Assembly: GCF_001858325.1 (NCBI RefSeq)
Contig: NZ_MBPP01000025.1
Location: 1-64,000 of the forward strand
Origin: Marinobacter sp. AC-23
Lineage (GTDB): Bacteria; Pseudomonadota; Gammaproteobacteria; Pseudomonadales; Oleiphilaceae
Length of the DNA: 64,000 bases
Direction of reading: 5' to 3'
Part shown: positions 36,594-44,476 of the stretch, one piece after another
How positions within the stretch are numbered: the stretch's first letter is position 1
How the letters are laid out: every line of letters starts with the position of its first letter
Made by a program: the position numbers and the translations under genes
The notes under the pieces: generated by a model
Seen by the model: the letters and a program-made list of their open reading frames with translations, nothing else
Told to the model about the DNA's origin: nothing
Databases searched by the model: none

Positions 36594-36611
36594 TTTGTGC
36601 AAGTGCACAAA
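36594..36611. promoter_or_regulatory. Perfect palindrome TTTGTGCA-AG-TGCACAAA, candidate CdaR operator
   Basis: Two exact 8-base arms with an AG centre begin right after the cdaR stop, 132 bases before the permease ATG. The position and symmetry fit a site for the dimeric CdaR protein controlling the permease-kinase pair. A weak -35-like TTGAGC follows at 36687-36692. The link to CdaR is inferred from context. Confidence 0.55.
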
Positions 36612-36743
36612 AATTCCCAGCTGAGCTCTTGCACATCAGGCCTTATGTCTAAAGACGAATCTCCGTTCAGCTTCTATGCTCAGGGTTTGAGCCAGGGCCC
36701 TTCACTGGGACAATAATAATTAAAGCGATGCCGGAGATTTTCT

Positions 36744-38085
36744 ATGTATATGGTTTTAATTTTAGTCGCTCTTATTGCGTTCATTGTGTTCGCAACGAGC
36801 AGATTGCGACTCAATCCTTTTATTACGCTTTTGCTGGCGTCGTTCATCGCCGCTTTTGCATTTGGCCTGCCTTTCGACTCAATCGAATCAACGATTCGCG
36901 GTGGTTTTGGCAAAATTCTCGCTACATTGGCCTTGTTATTGTTTTGGGCACCATCATTGGCGTCATCCTTGAGCGCACCGGTGCCGCTATTGTGATGGCG
37001 GAAACCATCATTAAGCTTTTGGGGAAGAAATTTCCCACCATGACCATGTCTATCGTCGGTTTTATCGTGTCTATTCCGGTGTTTTGTGATTCCGGTTTCG
37101 TCATTCTAAACAGCTTGAAACGCTCTATGGCACGAACCCTGAGCGTATCCCCTGTAGCCATGACGGTGGCGCTTTCTACCGGTTTGTTTGCAACCCATAC
37201 CCTGGTACCGCCCACACCCGGCCCGATTGCGGCGGCGGGTAATTTAGGGCTGGAAGACAATCTGGGCCTGGTTATCGGTGTTGGACTCGGTTTTGCGATA
37301 ATTGCGGCGCTGGCGGGTTTGGTTTGGGCGTATTTTTCACGCAACTTGCCCAGCACTGAATTGGAACTGACCGAAGAAGCGTTTCAGGAAGGCAAAGAGC
37401 AATACGGCGATCTGCCTGGCCCGTGGAAAGCGTTCGCCCCTATTTTTGTACCAATCGTCCTGATTTGCCTGGGCTCAGTAGCCAATTACCCCACGGCTCC
37501 GCTGGGTGATGGCGCTTTGTATGAAGTGTTGAACTTTCTAGGCAAGCCATTGAATGCTTTGATGATTGGCCTTGGGTTTGCGTTATTTTTGATTCAGGGT
37601 GGCGAAAAACTCAAAGAGTTTGCCCGCCACACTGAAAAAGGCCTGGTTGTCTCCGCGCCGATCATTCTGATTACCGGTGCCGGTGGTGCATTTGGTGCAG
37701 TTCTGGCCGCGACGCCGCTGGGCGATTTTCTTGGCCAGAACCTGTCTACACTGGGCTTGGGCGTTGTCATGCCGTTTATCGTGGCCGCTGCGCTTAAATC
37801 GCGCAAGGCTCTTCAACGGTCGCCTTGGTTACAGCGTCTGCGTTGGTTGCGCCGTTGCTGCCACAGTTGGGGCTGGACTCAGATATGGGTCGCGTATTAA
37901 CGGTGATGGCTGTTGGCGCTGGTGCCATGACCGTCTCTCATGCTAACGATAGCTATTTTTGGGTGGTATCCCAGTTCAGTAAAATGGACGTGGCAACAGC
38001 GTATCGCTCACACACGGCTGCAACACTGTTTATGGGGTTGGTGACAATCAGTGCCGTGTGGCTGGTATCAATGGTGGCGCTGTAA
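36744..38085 (+). CDS. GntP-family permease (gluconate/glycerate type), two frame breaks
   Basis: The repaired length is 447 residues, the usual size of GntP permeases. The ATG at 36744 has CCGGAG ten bases upstream and opens MYMVLILVALIAFIVFATSRLRLNPFITLLLAS. One base is missing near 36927 (FGKILATLGLVIVLGTIIGVILERTGAA after repair) and one near 37803 (ALKSAQGSSTVALVTASAL after repair). Family landmarks include FCDSGFVILNSL near 118, HTLVPPTPGPIAAAGNLG near 155 and SHANDSYFWVVSQFS near 395. It lies between cdaR and garK, so uptake of glycerate or a related sugar acid is the likely role. Confidence 0.92.
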
Positions 38086-38130
38086 GTGCCGTCAGAGATA
38101 CTTTAAAGAACTTACCAGTAAGGACGCAGC

Positions 38131-39264
38131 ATGCGCGTACTCATTGCCCCAGACTCGTTCAAAGAGTGTCTCACGGCAGAAGCCGTTGCGAGTGCCATTG
38201 CCACTGGCTGGGTGCGAGGTGCTCCGGCTGACCACGTGGTTCAGATTCCTCTGGCAGATGGAGGAGAGGGCACAACCGCCACTCTTGTGAGGGCCATGCG
38301 CGGCACACTGCATCGAGCACGTGTAACCGGGCCTTCCGGTGCCGCTGTCTGCGCCAGTTACGGGCTCATAGAGGATGGCAAAACAGCCATTGTGGAAGTT
38401 GCTGAGGCAAGCGGCCTGCACTGTGTGCCCGAGCCTGAGCGCAATGCAATGACGGCAACCAGTTATGGCACCGGTGAGCTCATCATGGCTGCCCTGAAAC
38501 ACCAGCCAGAAACGCTCATTGTCTGCCTGGGTGGCAGTGCCACCACCGATGGTGGTGCGGGTTTGCTGCAGGCGATGGGTGCGAAACTGCTGGATGCTTC
38601 CGGCCATGACATACCACCCGGTGGTGAGGGACTGCAGCATATCAATCACTTTGATCTTGCCGAGGCCAAAGCCTGCGTAGCAGGTATACGGATTGTGGTT
38701 GCGTGCGATGTCACCAACATTCTACTTGGGGATTTGGGTGCGGCGGCGGTGTTCGGGCCGCAAAAAGGAGCTTCACCAGACGAAGTCAAAATACTTGATA
38801 GCAACCTTGGCAAATTCGCCCGGTGCGTGGAGAAAAGCGGTTACGACATAAGTAGCTTTGCAGGAAGTGGCGCTGCCGGCGGTATTGGCGGCGCTGTCGC
38901 CGGCATCCTCGGAGGGGTTCTGAAGCCCGGGATTGAGCTGGTGATGTCGGCCGTGGATATGGACGCGCACATGCAGGACAGCGATCTGGTGATCACGGCC
39001 GAAGGTGCGATTGATGGGCAAAGCGCATCGGGGAAAACGCCCACGGGCGTGGCTAAACTGGCGCAACGCTACCAGGTGCCTGTTATTGGCCTGGCTGGAA
39101 AGTTGGGGGAAGGCGATATGACCGCCATTCATAACGCAGGCATTACGGCGGTTTTCCCGATCGCCCCGGGGCCGATCAGCAAAGACGATGCCATCGCTAA
39201 CGCCGTGCACTATCTTGAGAACACGGCCGAGCAGCTGGCCAGGCTTATTTCGGGGCTGAAATAA
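38131..39264 (+). CDS. garK: Glycerate 2-kinase (GarK family)
   Basis: This is a cytoplasmic kinase of 377 residues that phosphorylates D-glycerate to 2-phosphoglycerate, feeding lower glycolysis. It starts MRVLIAPDSFKECLTAEAVASAIATGW after AAGGA. ADGGEGTTATL near 43, GLGG-like CLGGSATTDGGAGLLQAMGA near 131-150 and ITAEGAIDGQSASGKTPTGVAKLA near 289-312 are typical of the family. The intact frame follows the permease by 45 bases. The cdaR-permease-garK order is a well-known glycerate utilisation arrangement. The final codons form an 11-bp perfect hairpin, listed separately. Confidence 0.93.
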   Translation: MRVLIAPDSFKECLTAEAVASAIATGWVRGAPADHVVQIPLADGGEGTTATLVRAMRGTLHRARVTGPSGAAVCASYGLIEDGKTAIVEVAEASGLHCVPEPERNAMTATSYGTGELIMAALKHQPETLIVCLGGSATTDGGAGLLQAMGAKLLDASGHDIPPGGEGLQHINHFDLAEAKACVAGIRIVVACDVTNILLGDLGAAAVFGPQKGASPDEVKILDSNLGKFARCVEKSGYDISSFAGSGAAGGIGGAVAGILGGVLKPGIELVMSAVDMDAHMQDSDLVITAEGAIDGQSASGKTPTGVAKLAQRYQVPVIGLAGKLGEGDMTAIHNAGITAVFPIAPGPISKDDAIANAVHYLENTAEQLARLISGLK

Positions 39265-39268
39265 GCCT
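39241..39268. terminator. Perfect 11-bp inverted repeat over the garK stop codon
   Basis: AGGCTTATTTC (39241-39251) pairs exactly with GAAATAAGCCT (39258-39268) around a 6-base loop. The garK TAA lies in the second arm. There is no T-run after it on the + strand, so this may be an mRNA 3' stabiliser or weak terminator that also separates garK from ehuB. Confidence 0.5.
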
Positions 39269-39303
39269 CCCGCCACAGCAGTAAAAGTTTGAGCCCGGTT
39301 CTA

Positions 39304-39312
39304 TGCCATAAT
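39304..39312 (+). promoter_or_regulatory. Candidate extended -10 promoter of ehuB
   Basis: TGC-CATAAT forms an extended -10 element about 40 bases before the ehuB ATG. No good -35 lies at the right distance, as is normal for extended -10 promoters. It would give ehuB its own transcription, separate from garK. Confidence 0.4.
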
Positions 39313-39351
39313 GGCGGCAAGTATTTAGTGGGTTTAAAGCGAGGTAATGTA

Positions 39352-40200
39352 ATGAAGCTGTTTAAAAGTACAAGAATGAAAACGTTGGCGTTGGTGCTAG
39401 GTGTAACGGCCGCTGCTAGCGTGGTTCAGGCCGGAACCCTTGGAGATAGGATTGAAGACGGCGAGACGATCCGCATCGGATTTGCCGCAGCACCACCCTG
39501 GGCTTACGCTGGGGACGATGGCTCAGCCAAAGGTTTTGTCAACGGCATCACCATTGATGTACTCAAGCGCATGGGCTACACCAATATCGAACCTGTTCTG
39601 ACCGATTGGTCCAGCCTGATTCCCAGCCTGAAAGCGCGTCGCGTGGACATAGTGACGGGCGGTATGTACATCATTAAAAAGCGCTGTGAAAACATGGATT
39701 TTTCAGATCCAATTGGTGCTTTCGGTGATACCTTTGTGGTGCCCAAGGGCAACCCTAAAAATCTTGAAACCTATCAGGATCTGATTGACCAGAACCTGAC
39801 CATGGTTGCGCCTTCCGGTTACAACACACTGACGGATGCCAAAGATGCCGGCGTTCCTGGCAGCGATATCAGGGAAGTGCCCGGCACGACGGAAGCCCTA
39901 GCTGCCTTGCGTACAGGCCGTACCGATGCGGTTCCGATTAACGTGTTGGAAGCCAAGCACGCTGCAGACCTGGATGAAAGTTTCGATATTTCAGATCCCG
40001 AGGTTTTCGTAGGCCGTGAAAAGCAGGTTGTGGGTGTCGGTTTTCGCGCCGAAGACAGTGCGTTTCGTGAGGCATTCAACAAAGCCCTGAAGGATTACAT
40101 GGGCTCTGATGAAATGATGGCAACCGTTACGCCCGATGAGTACATCAAGGCGTTCTTGCCTACAGGGCAAACAACGGAAGCGGCCTGTAAATCCAACTAG
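39352..40200 (+). CDS. ehuB: Ectoine/hydroxyectoine-binding protein EhuB
   Basis: This is a periplasmic binding protein of 282 residues for compatible solutes. The ATG at 39352 (MKLFKSTRMKTLALVLGVTAAASVVQAG) has GAGGTAA upstream and opens a signal peptide. The mature protein begins TLGDRIEDGETIRIGFAAAPPWAYAGDDG. It includes VLTDWSSLIPSLKARRVDIVTGGMYI near 82-107 and Cys in KKRCENMDFSDPI, the layout of EhuB. The assignment is supported by the adjacent ATPase and permeases, which also match Ehu proteins. The gene faces ehuA, and their ends are 9 bases apart, an unusual order for this system. Uptake of ectoine as osmoprotectant or nutrient is expected. Confidence 0.82.
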   Translation: MKLFKSTRMKTLALVLGVTAAASVVQAGTLGDRIEDGETIRIGFAAAPPWAYAGDDGSAKGFVNGITIDVLKRMGYTNIEPVLTDWSSLIPSLKARRVDIVTGGMYIIKKRCENMDFSDPIGAFGDTFVVPKGNPKNLETYQDLIDQNLTMVAPSGYNTLTDAKDAGVPGSDIREVPGTTEALAALRTGRTDAVPINVLEAKHAADLDESFDISDPEVFVGREKQVVGVGFRAEDSAFREAFNKALKDYMGSDEMMATVTPDEYIKAFLPTGQTTEAACKSN

Positions 40201-40209
40201 GTTAATGGC

Positions 40210-41028
40210 CTAGTTGGCGTCCAAAACCGCACTCAGGAACTGCTGAGTGCGGTCGTTCTGGGGGCTGTCCAGCAGTATTTTTGGCGCTCCCTGCTCTTCA
40301 ATCTGACCCGCAAAGAAGAAGCAAATTCGGTCTGAAATTTCCCGAGCAAAGCCAATTTGGTGCGTGACCATCAGCATGGTCAGGTTGTGCTGATCCACCA
40401 GGCTGCGGATAACGCTGGTTACTTCGCTGATGACCTCAGGGTCCAGTGCGGAAGTGACTTCGTCAAACAGCATTACTTTGGGGCGCATAGCAAGCGCGCG
40501 GGCGATGGCTACCCGTTGTTGTTGCCCACCAGATAACCGAGAAGGGTGCTGATCGCGCTTCTCCGCCATGCCGACCATATCCAGAAGTTCCAGTGCACGC
40601 TTCTCGGCCTTTTCTTTAGACAACCCCAACACCTGTATTGGCCCTTCCATGCAGTTGCCAAGAGCCGTCATGTGGGGAAACAAGTTGAAGTGCTGAAAAC
40701 ACATACCTATCTTGGAGCGGATCTTGCGCAAATGAGCCGCACTGGCACGCACAAGGCGACCATTCTTCTCCATATGGGTCAGCGGTTCGCCGTCTACGTA
40801 GATCACACCGCTGTCGATGGTTTCCAGTGTCATCAGCATGCGCAGCACGGTTGTTTTGCCCGAGCCTGAAGGGCCAATGATGGTCACCATTTCGCCTTCT
40901 GCAACGTCCAAATTCAAGCCGTCGAGTACGGTCAGCTGACCGTATTTTTTGGTCACATTCTGAAACCGAACCATGGGCACATTATCGCCCTCAAGCTTCA
41001 GGGGGTAGTCGCTCATATCGTATTTCAT
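40210..41028 (-). CDS. ehuA: Ectoine/hydroxyectoine ABC transporter ATP-binding protein EhuA
   Basis: This is the cytoplasmic ATPase of the uptake system, with 272 residues. It has Walker A GPSGSGKTT near 53-61, signature LSGGQQQRVAIARALAMRP near 165-183 and Walker B VMLFDEVTSALDPE near 186-199, followed by MVTHQ. MVRFQNVTKKYGQLTVLDGLNLDV near 19-42 and LRMLMTLETIDSGVIYVDGEPL are close to EhuA. Start and the ehuD stop overlap by 4 bases. The last codons include a 10-bp perfect hairpin at 40227-40252. Confidence 0.88.
   Translation of the reverse strand: MKYDMSDYPLKLEGDNVPMVRFQNVTKKYGQLTVLDGLNLDVAEGEMVTIIGPSGSGKTTVLRMLMTLETIDSGVIYVDGEPLTHMEKNGRLVRASAAHLRKIRSKIGMCFQHFNLFPHMTALGNCMEGPIQVLGLSKEKAEKRALELLDMVGMAEKRDQHPSRLSGGQQQRVAIARALAMRPKVMLFDEVTSALDPEVISEVTSVIRSLVDQHNLTMLMVTHQIGFAREISDRICFFFAGQIEEQGAPKILLDSPQNDRTQQFLSAVLDAN
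40227..40252 (-). terminator. 10-bp perfect hairpin inside the end of ehuA
   Basis: CCGCACTCAG (40227-40236) and CTGAGTGCGG (40243-40252) pair perfectly with a 6-base loop. On the reverse strand it is followed by TTTT within the last six codons of ehuA. It could end both convergent transcripts (ehuB and ehuCDA), though the T-run is short and it lies within coding DNA. Confidence 0.45.
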
Positions 41029-41696
41029 CGAGTCAGTCCCATTTTGCGGCGCAATGCCTTGTCGAATCGCCGGATGAGCCAGGCAGTTGGCAGCGATATG
41101 GCCAGGAAGATAAGGCCGACGATTGTGTAGGGTTCCAGATAGCGAAAGTTATCGGCGCCAATGGAATTGGCAGTGTGCATCAGTTCAGCCACCCCGATAA
41201 CGGACAGCATTGGCGTGTCCTTGAGTATGCCAACCAAATAGTTGCCCATACCCGCCAATGCTGGCGGAAGTGCCTGTGGAATAATGATGCGGCGATAGGT
41301 TTGGACCGTTGACAGGTTGATGGCCCGAGCGGCCTCCCACTGACCTTTAGGCACGTTTTCGATACCGCCCCGATACACTTCGGAAAGATAGGCAGCGTAA
41401 TGCAGGCCGATGGCGATGAGGCCCGCCGCCCAAGGTGACAGGCGCAAACCGAACTGGGGGCCAACGTAATAGATAAAGAAGATCTGCAAGAGCAGTGGCG
41501 TGGAGCGGACAAACTCCACCAGTTCGCGCACGATAAAAGTTAGCGTGCGCGAAGGTGTGCGTTGTGCCAGCGCGAATACCAACCCCAGCACCACCGCCAC
41601 AAGATAGCCGCCACCGGCTGCCACTAGCGTATTGCCCGCTGCTGCGATCAGGCGGGGCAAAATTTCCCAGGTAAAATCCAGTTTCCAGTCAAGCAT
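41025..41696 (-). CDS. ehuD: Ectoine/hydroxyectoine ABC transporter permease EhuD
   Basis: This is a polar-amino-acid-type (HisMQ) inner membrane permease of 223 residues. Helices lie near 20-45, 60-80, 90-108, 150-170 and 190-210. The coupling motif for the ATPase is EAARAINLSTVQTYRRIIIPQALPPALAGMGNYLVGILKDTPMLSVIGVAEL near 124-175. VRSTPLLLQIFFIYYVGPQFGL near 64-85 is typical. The gene begins 3 bases after ehuC and runs into ehuA by 4 bases, so the three form one operon. Confidence 0.87.
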   Translation of the reverse strand: MLDWKLDFTWEILPRLIAAAGNTLVAAGGGYLVAVVLGLVFALAQRTPSRTLTFIVRELVEFVRSTPLLLQIFFIYYVGPQFGLRLSPWAAGLIAIGLHYAAYLSEVYRGGIENVPKGQWEAARAINLSTVQTYRRIIIPQALPPALAGMGNYLVGILKDTPMLSVIGVAELMHTANSIGADNFRYLEPYTIVGLIFLAISLPTAWLIRRFDKALRRKMGLTR

Positions 41697-41699
41697 GAG

Positions 41700-42365
41700 T
41701 TACATTCGTCCGATTTTGCGGGCCATAACCCGTTCCAGCCAGCGCATAACGGGCGTCACCATAAAGCGCGCAAAAATATAGTAGATGACAAGCGCGGTAC
41801 CGAACGCCTGGGCTGACAGGTAAGTGTTGTTGTTGATCTGGCGGGTTTCAAACATCAGATCGGCGACCGAAATCAGGGCAACCAGGGCGGTGCCTTTCAG
41901 AATCTCGACCATCAGATTTCCCCAGGGTGGCAGTATGGTGACCAGCGCCTGCGGCAAAATGATCCTCCGCATGCGGGCTGCGGGTGACATATTCAGAGCC
42001 AGTGCGGCTTCCCACTGGCCCTTGGGAACGGATTGGATCGAGCCACGAACCAGTTCCGCACCGTAGGCCCCATAGCAGAGCCCGACGGTGACAAAGCCTG
42101 CGGTGAACTTCTCCAGAGTGAATCCAAAGAGCGGCAGAACAAAGTAAAACCAATAGAGCTGCACCAAAAGCGACGTGCCGCGGAAAAGCTCAATATAGAC
42201 GGTGGCTGTGGCACGCACGGTTTTCGAGTGCGACATCTTCATCAGCCCTGAGATAAGTGCGGCGATAATTGCCACCAGAACGGCTAGCCCGAACTGCCCC
42301 AGAGTGATCAGCGTGCCGTCGAGGAAGCGGTCGCTGTAGGTAGTGAGAAAATCCAAATAGGGCAT
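41700..42365 (-). CDS. ehuC: Ectoine/hydroxyectoine ABC transporter permease EhuC
   Basis: This is the second HisMQ-type permease, with 221 residues, starting MPYLDFLTTYSDRFLDGTLITLGQFGLAVLVAIIAALISG. It shows ELFRGTSLLVQLYWFYFVLPLFG near 59-81 and the EAA loop EAALALNMSPAARMRRIILPQALVTILPPWGNL near 121-153. It is first in the ehuC-ehuD-ehuA operon. TTGACA occurs at 42419-42424 on the reverse strand, but I see no matching -10, so the promoter is not defined. Confidence 0.87.
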   Translation of the reverse strand: MPYLDFLTTYSDRFLDGTLITLGQFGLAVLVAIIAALISGLMKMSHSKTVRATATVYIELFRGTSLLVQLYWFYFVLPLFGFTLEKFTAGFVTVGLCYGAYGAELVRGSIQSVPKGQWEAALALNMSPAARMRRIILPQALVTILPPWGNLMVEILKGTALVALISVADLMFETRQINNNTYLSAQAFGTALVIYYIFARFMVTPVMRWLERVMARKIGRM

Positions 42366-42493
42366 CGTTACGCTTGGTCTCTGGCTCGTTGCGGGCCGGT
42401 TTCAGTTTCTGTAATGCTGTCAAATAAAGCACGGCATTGTTGCATAAATTCGACGGCGAAGGTTACTGCTCTAAACGTTTTGTGTCTAAGTAT

Positions 42494-44383
42494 TTAAATC
42501 CCCAATTGCAGCCCGATTTCGATCACTCGGCCAGAGGGAATCTGGTAAAGCGAAGTGGCATGTAGAGTATTGCGAACCATGAACGCAAAGAGTTTATCGC
42601 GCCAGGCCATCATGCCGTCTTTCTTGCGGTCAGCAATCACCGATATCCTGCCCACAAAATAGGTGGCGTCGTCCAGGTCAATCGGTAAGTTGCCGTGCTC
42701 AATACAGTTGGTTAAATCGGATGGAATATTGAAGCCTTGCATGAAGCCGTAGTTGAGTTTGACTCCGTACAGGCCCTGGCCGAATGCTTTAACTTGCATG
42801 CGCTGGTCATTGGGTACGCGCGGATGGCGGGTCATTTTTACGTTAACGATGACGACTGCTTCGGGCAGCAGAATGTTGTGCTTTTTCAGCTGTATCAGGG
42901 CATTGGGCACTTCTTCTGCCCGCGCGGTGAAAAATATGCCGACACCGGGCGAGCGTTCGATCGGGTCATGCTCAAGGTGACCCAGCAGGGTTTCAACGGT
43001 AATAGTATTGGCTTCGTAGGATTGGAGTAGAAGCTCGGTGCCACGGCGCCAGGTTACGATCACCGTGAAGATAATCGCGCCCATGGCCACGGGAAACCAG
43101 CCTCCACGGGGGATGGTTTCTGCATTGGCGGTGAGAAATGCCAGATCAACCGTTAGAAAAACCAGCAGGAAAATACTCGCCTTCGCCAGGCTCCAGCCGC
43201 CTCGTTCCCTGGCCACATTGAAGGCCAGAATGGTGGTCACCAGCATGGTGGCGTTCACGCTCACGCCGTAGGCTGCTGCCAGGTTGTCGGATGAGCGGAA
43301 CGTAAGCACCAGGGCAACCGCCGCAATCACCAGGAACCAGTTAATACCCGGCATGTAAATCTGGCCGTGGGAATACTCGGAGGTTTGCTGAACCCGCAAG
43401 CGCGGCATAAATCCAAGTTGCACCGCTTGCCGGGTGAGTGAGAATGCCCCGGTGATCACAGCCTGTGATGCAATGATTGTCGCTGCCGTTGCCAGGCCAA
43501 CCAACGGCAGCAGTGCCCAGTCCGGTGCCAGATGAAAAAACGGCTGTAGAGCCCCTTCGGGCTTATCCAGCAGCAAGGCACCTTGACCAAAATAGTTCAG
43601 TAGCAGGGCGGGTAATACGAAACAGAACCAGACCACTCGTATTGGGGTGACTCCAAAATGCCCAAGGTCTGCGTAGAGAGCCTCGCCGCCGGTGGCCACC
43701 AGAAACACCCCGATCAGCACCAAAAACCCCGTCAATTGATTGCTCGCAAGAAACTGTACTGCGTACCAAGGCGCGACTGCCTTGAGCACTTCGGGGTGTC
43801 CGATAATGCTGTTCACGCCCAGCGCGGCCAAGGTTACAAACCAGACCACCATGATGGGGCCGAACATGGCTCCTACCTTGGCGGTACCGTACTTCTGCAT
43901 AGCAAATAGCAGCACCAGGATGGTAATGGTTATTGGCAGCACGTAGGTGTGCAGCGACGGCGCTGCGACCTCCAGCCCCTCCACGGCACTGAGTACTGAG
44001 ATAGCCGGCGTCAGCATGGTGCCGCCATAGAGCAGGCCTGCGCCGAACAGGCCGACCAGAATCAGCGTGCGGCGGGGCCGGCTGTCCCGATCTTGATGCG
44101 GCCGTAACAGGGCTAGCAGCGCGAAGATTCCGCCCTCGCCATGGTTGTTGGCGCGGAGAATAAAAACCATGTACTTCAGGGAGATGACAATGATGAGTGC
44201 CCAAAATATCAACGACAGAATGCCAAGGATATTGGCCTCGTTGATAGGCACTGGGCTGACCCCGCGAAAGCACGCTCGCAAGGCGTAGATTGGGCTGGTG
44301 CCTATGTCGCCGTAAACGATGCCTAGCACTGCCAAGCCGACCGCGGAGCGGCCAGGTTTCGATGCCTTATCGGATTCAGCCAT
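42494..44383 (-). CDS. kup: Low-affinity potassium transporter Kup
   Basis: This K+ uptake protein of the KUP/HAK/KT family has 629 residues and an intact frame. The N-terminus carries GLAVLGIVYGDIGTSPIYALRACFRG near 16-41, the family hallmark. About twelve membrane helices follow, including GLFGAGLLYGGTMLTPAISVLSAVEGLEV near 110-138 and ALYADLGHFGVTPIRVVWF near 234-252. The cytoplasmic C-terminal region begins near 455 (VGIFFTARAEEVPNAL). It supports turgor homeostasis, in line with the neighbouring ectoine genes, although each appears to be separately transcribed. Confidence 0.95.
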   Translation of the reverse strand: MAESDKASKPGRSAVGLAVLGIVYGDIGTSPIYALRACFRGVSPVPINEANILGILSLIFWALIIVISLKYMVFILRANNHGEGGIFALLALLRPHQDRDSRPRRTLILVGLFGAGLLYGGTMLTPAISVLSAVEGLEVAAPSLHTYVLPITITILVLLFAMQKYGTAKVGAMFGPIMVVWFVTLAALGVNSIIGHPEVLKAVAPWYAVQFLASNQLTGFLVLIGVFLVATGGEALYADLGHFGVTPIRVVWFCFVLPALLLNYFGQGALLLDKPEGALQPFFHLAPDWALLPLVGLATAATIIASQAVITGAFSLTRQAVQLGFMPRLRVQQTSEYSHGQIYMPGINWFLVIAAVALVLTFRSSDNLAAAYGVSVNATMLVTTILAFNVARERGGWSLAKASIFLLVFLTVDLAFLTANAETIPRGGWFPVAMGAIIFTVIVTWRRGTELLLQSYEANTITVETLLGHLEHDPIERSPGVGIFFTARAEEVPNALIQLKKHNILLPEAVVIVNVKMTRHPRVPNDQRMQVKAFGQGLYGVKLNYGFMQGFNIPSDLTNCIEHGNLPIDLDDATYFVGRISVIADRKKDGMMAWRDKLFAFMVRNTLHATSLYQIPSGRVIEIGLQLGI

Positions 44384-44476
44384 GGCCCGCCCTTCTCGGT
44401 GAACTCAGGTGTTGTTCTATAGTCTAGTTTAGTTGCAGAACTATGGCCTTCATGGATTTTGAGACGGCCCAACTGC

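Noticed and set aside
36744..38085. Programmed frameshifting in the permease gene
   Set aside because: Fourteen unrelated genes show the same one-base loss and no slippery heptamer or pseudoknot is evident. Sequence error is simpler.
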